A stretch of DNA of 64,000 bases, taken from NCBI RefSeq assembly GCF_900129875.1, contig NZ_FQXC01000001.1, positions 62,001 to 126,000 on the forward strand, read 5' to 3'. Shown here in pieces: positions 63,167 to 64,000 of this stretch (the stretch's first letter is position 1; each line of letters begins with the position of its first letter). The notes beneath the pieces are model-generated. The model saw nothing but the letters and a program-made list of their open reading frames with translations, was not told the DNA's origin and did no database searches. Position numbers and translations under genes: made by a program. The stretch comes from Marivita hallyeonensis. GTDB taxonomy: Bacteria; Pseudomonadota; Alphaproteobacteria; Rhodobacterales; Rhodobacteraceae.

Positions 63167-63854
63167 AGATATCCACGTGCGCGCCGGAACCTTCGACCTG
63201 CACGCAAGCCTGAGCATAGAGCCCGGTGCCCGCATTGCCGTCATCGGAGCGTCAGGTTCCGGCAAATCAACCTTGCTGGATGTGATTGCGGGGTTTCGGA
63301 TGCCGGAACGCGGGCGATTGTACTGGGCCGAGCGGGACATCACGCGTTTGGCTCCGGCTGACCGTCCCGTCAGCATCTTGTTCCAGGACATCAACCTGTT
63401 TCCCCATCTGACCATCGGCCAGAACCTCGGACTGGCTTTGAATCCCGTCACTGGTCGCTTGCGTAATGACGATGCCAGCACGATCGAGAACGTGCTGGCG
63501 AAAGTGGGACTTGCCGGTTTCGCGCCGCGTCGCCTGTCCGAGATGTCTGGCGGACAGCAAAGCCGCGCTGCGCTCGCGCGCGTTCTGGTGCAGGCGCGGC
63601 CAGTGCTGCTTCTTGACGAACCGTTCGCCGCCTTGGGGCCTGCGCTCAAGGACGAAATGCTGGACTTGGTGACCGAGGTCGCGAGGGCCGAGAACCTCAC
63701 GGTGCTGCTCGTTTCGCATGATCCGAAAGACGCGCTGCGTTTCGCGCCACAGACGATTGTCGTTGACGATGGTCAGGTGTTCGCGCCGCAGGACACCCGT
63801 ACCCTTCTGGACAATCCACCGCCCGGCCTGAAGGCTTACCTTGGCGGCGCCTGA
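63150..63854 (+). CDS. thiQ: Thiamine ABC transporter ATP-binding protein
   Basis: A 234-residue ATPase: Walker A GASGSGKSTL, signature MSGGQQSRAA, Walker B VLLLDEPFAAL and the switch His in LVSHDPKD. The frame is open from a TTG at 63132, but GGGGAGG lies just before the TTG at 63150, which gives the usual ThiQ length. It overlaps the end of thiP, giving coupled expression of the three genes. Confidence 0.93.
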   Translation: MALRLEDIHVRAGTFDLHASLSIEPGARIAVIGASGSGKSTLLDVIAGFRMPERGRLYWAERDITRLAPADRPVSILFQDINLFPHLTIGQNLGLALNPVTGRLRNDDASTIENVLAKVGLAGFAPRRLSEMSGGQQSRAALARVLVQARPVLLLDEPFAALGPALKDEMLDLVTEVARAENLTVLLVSHDPKDALRFAPQTIVVDDGQVFAPQDTRTLLDNPPPGLKAYLGGA

Positions 63855-63879
63855 CGCGGCAATGACACCAGCAACGAAA

Positions 63880-63906
63880 AAAGCCCCGCCGAACGGGCGG
63901 GGCTTT
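63880..63906. terminator. Bidirectional terminator between thiQ and petC
   Basis: AAAGCCCCGCC, a short loop, then GGCGGGGCTTT. A-rich and T-rich flanks on both sides fit use by both converging genes. Confidence 0.88.
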
Positions 63907-63927
63907 CCAATGAATTCGCGGTGAAAG

Positions 63928-64000
63928 TTATTCTTTCACGCGTGCCTTGACCGGCGCCCAGATGCGCTTGTTGGTCAGGTAGAGCAACACCGACAGGATG
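63928..64000 (-). CDS. petC: Cytochrome c1 C-terminus (partial)
   Basis: Only the last 23 residues are in the window: a hydrophobic helix ILSVLLYLTNKRIWA followed by a basic tail PVKARVKE. This matches the C-terminal membrane anchor of cytochrome c1 of the bc1 complex in Rhodobacterales. The rest lies beyond the right edge, so the call depends on the anchor only. Confidence 0.7.
   Translation of the reverse strand, partial: ILSVLLYLTNKRIWAPVKARVKE

Noticed and set aside
61601-63700. A 699-codon open frame antisense to thiB, thiP and thiQ
   Set aside because: The sense strand encodes three clear, intact transporter genes. The antisense translation is Arg/Gln/His-rich and has no family features; it is a by-product of GC-rich codon use.

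Overview
The window looks like a chromosome segment of a Rhodobacterales bacterium (Roseobacter group, Alphaproteobacteria). The evidence is a GC-rich backbone, TRAP and TAXI transporters, an frcBCA-type sugar importer, a GANTC methylase (CcrM) gene next to rnhB, a thiBPQ operon under a TPP riboswitch, the C-terminus of cytochrome c1 at the right edge, and a familiar Rhodobacteraceae intergenic repeat. The call rests on reading the sequence; no database was searched.

Left backbone (1-28358). A partial secreted phosphate-binding/OmpA-type gene and a Ser/Thr kinase lie at the edge. Next come an XRE regulator coupled to a single-domain LOV/PAS protein that lacks the photoactive cysteine, and then a catabolic operon (FAD monooxygenase, SDR, aldehyde dehydrogenase, DctPQM-type TRAP, Asp/Glu racemase-like enzyme) divergent from a GntR/UTRA regulator with a perfect palindromic operator candidate. 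They are followed by a ROK regulator divergent from frcBCA, an RND efflux pair divergent from its TetR regulator with two operator candidates, a TAXI importer with a trailing universal stress protein, and a class III aminotransferase.

Two tandem integrated elements (28359-54690). The 3' end of tRNA-Phe occurs three times (28359-28404, 44090-44134, and inside the intact tRNA at 54645-54719). These copies bound two elements. Element 1 (about 15.7 kb) has a P4-type integrase, an AlpA-like regulator and a prim-pol/AAA replication protein, like a phage satellite, but no relaxase. It carries two unfamiliar cargo loci: a tightly overlapping four-gene operon (HNH nuclease, membrane-anchored receiver-like protein, ADP-ribosyltransferase-like protein, helical-repeat protein), and a convergent pair (DUF4062-HEAT protein and a 755-residue PD-(D/E)XK protein). 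Element 2 (about 10.6 kb) is an integrative mobilizable element: MobC, a relaxase with two relaxosome genes nested inside it in another frame, a Hen1-Pnkp RNA-repair pair, a HicAB-like pair with an XRE regulator, two excisionase-like genes, and an integrase that abuts the tRNA but lacks two usual catalytic residues.

Right backbone (54720-64000). rnhB and ccrM (three GANTC sites in the ccrM leader) are followed by a strong terminator, an orphan TssB/TssC-like sheath protein with no other type VI genes nearby, an EamA exporter, aroC, the TPP riboswitch with thiBPQ, and the end of petC. The best candidates for undescribed biology are the four-gene operon at 28566-31719, the convergent pair at 39133-43869, the orphan sheath-like gene, and the Cys-less LOV with its XRE partner.
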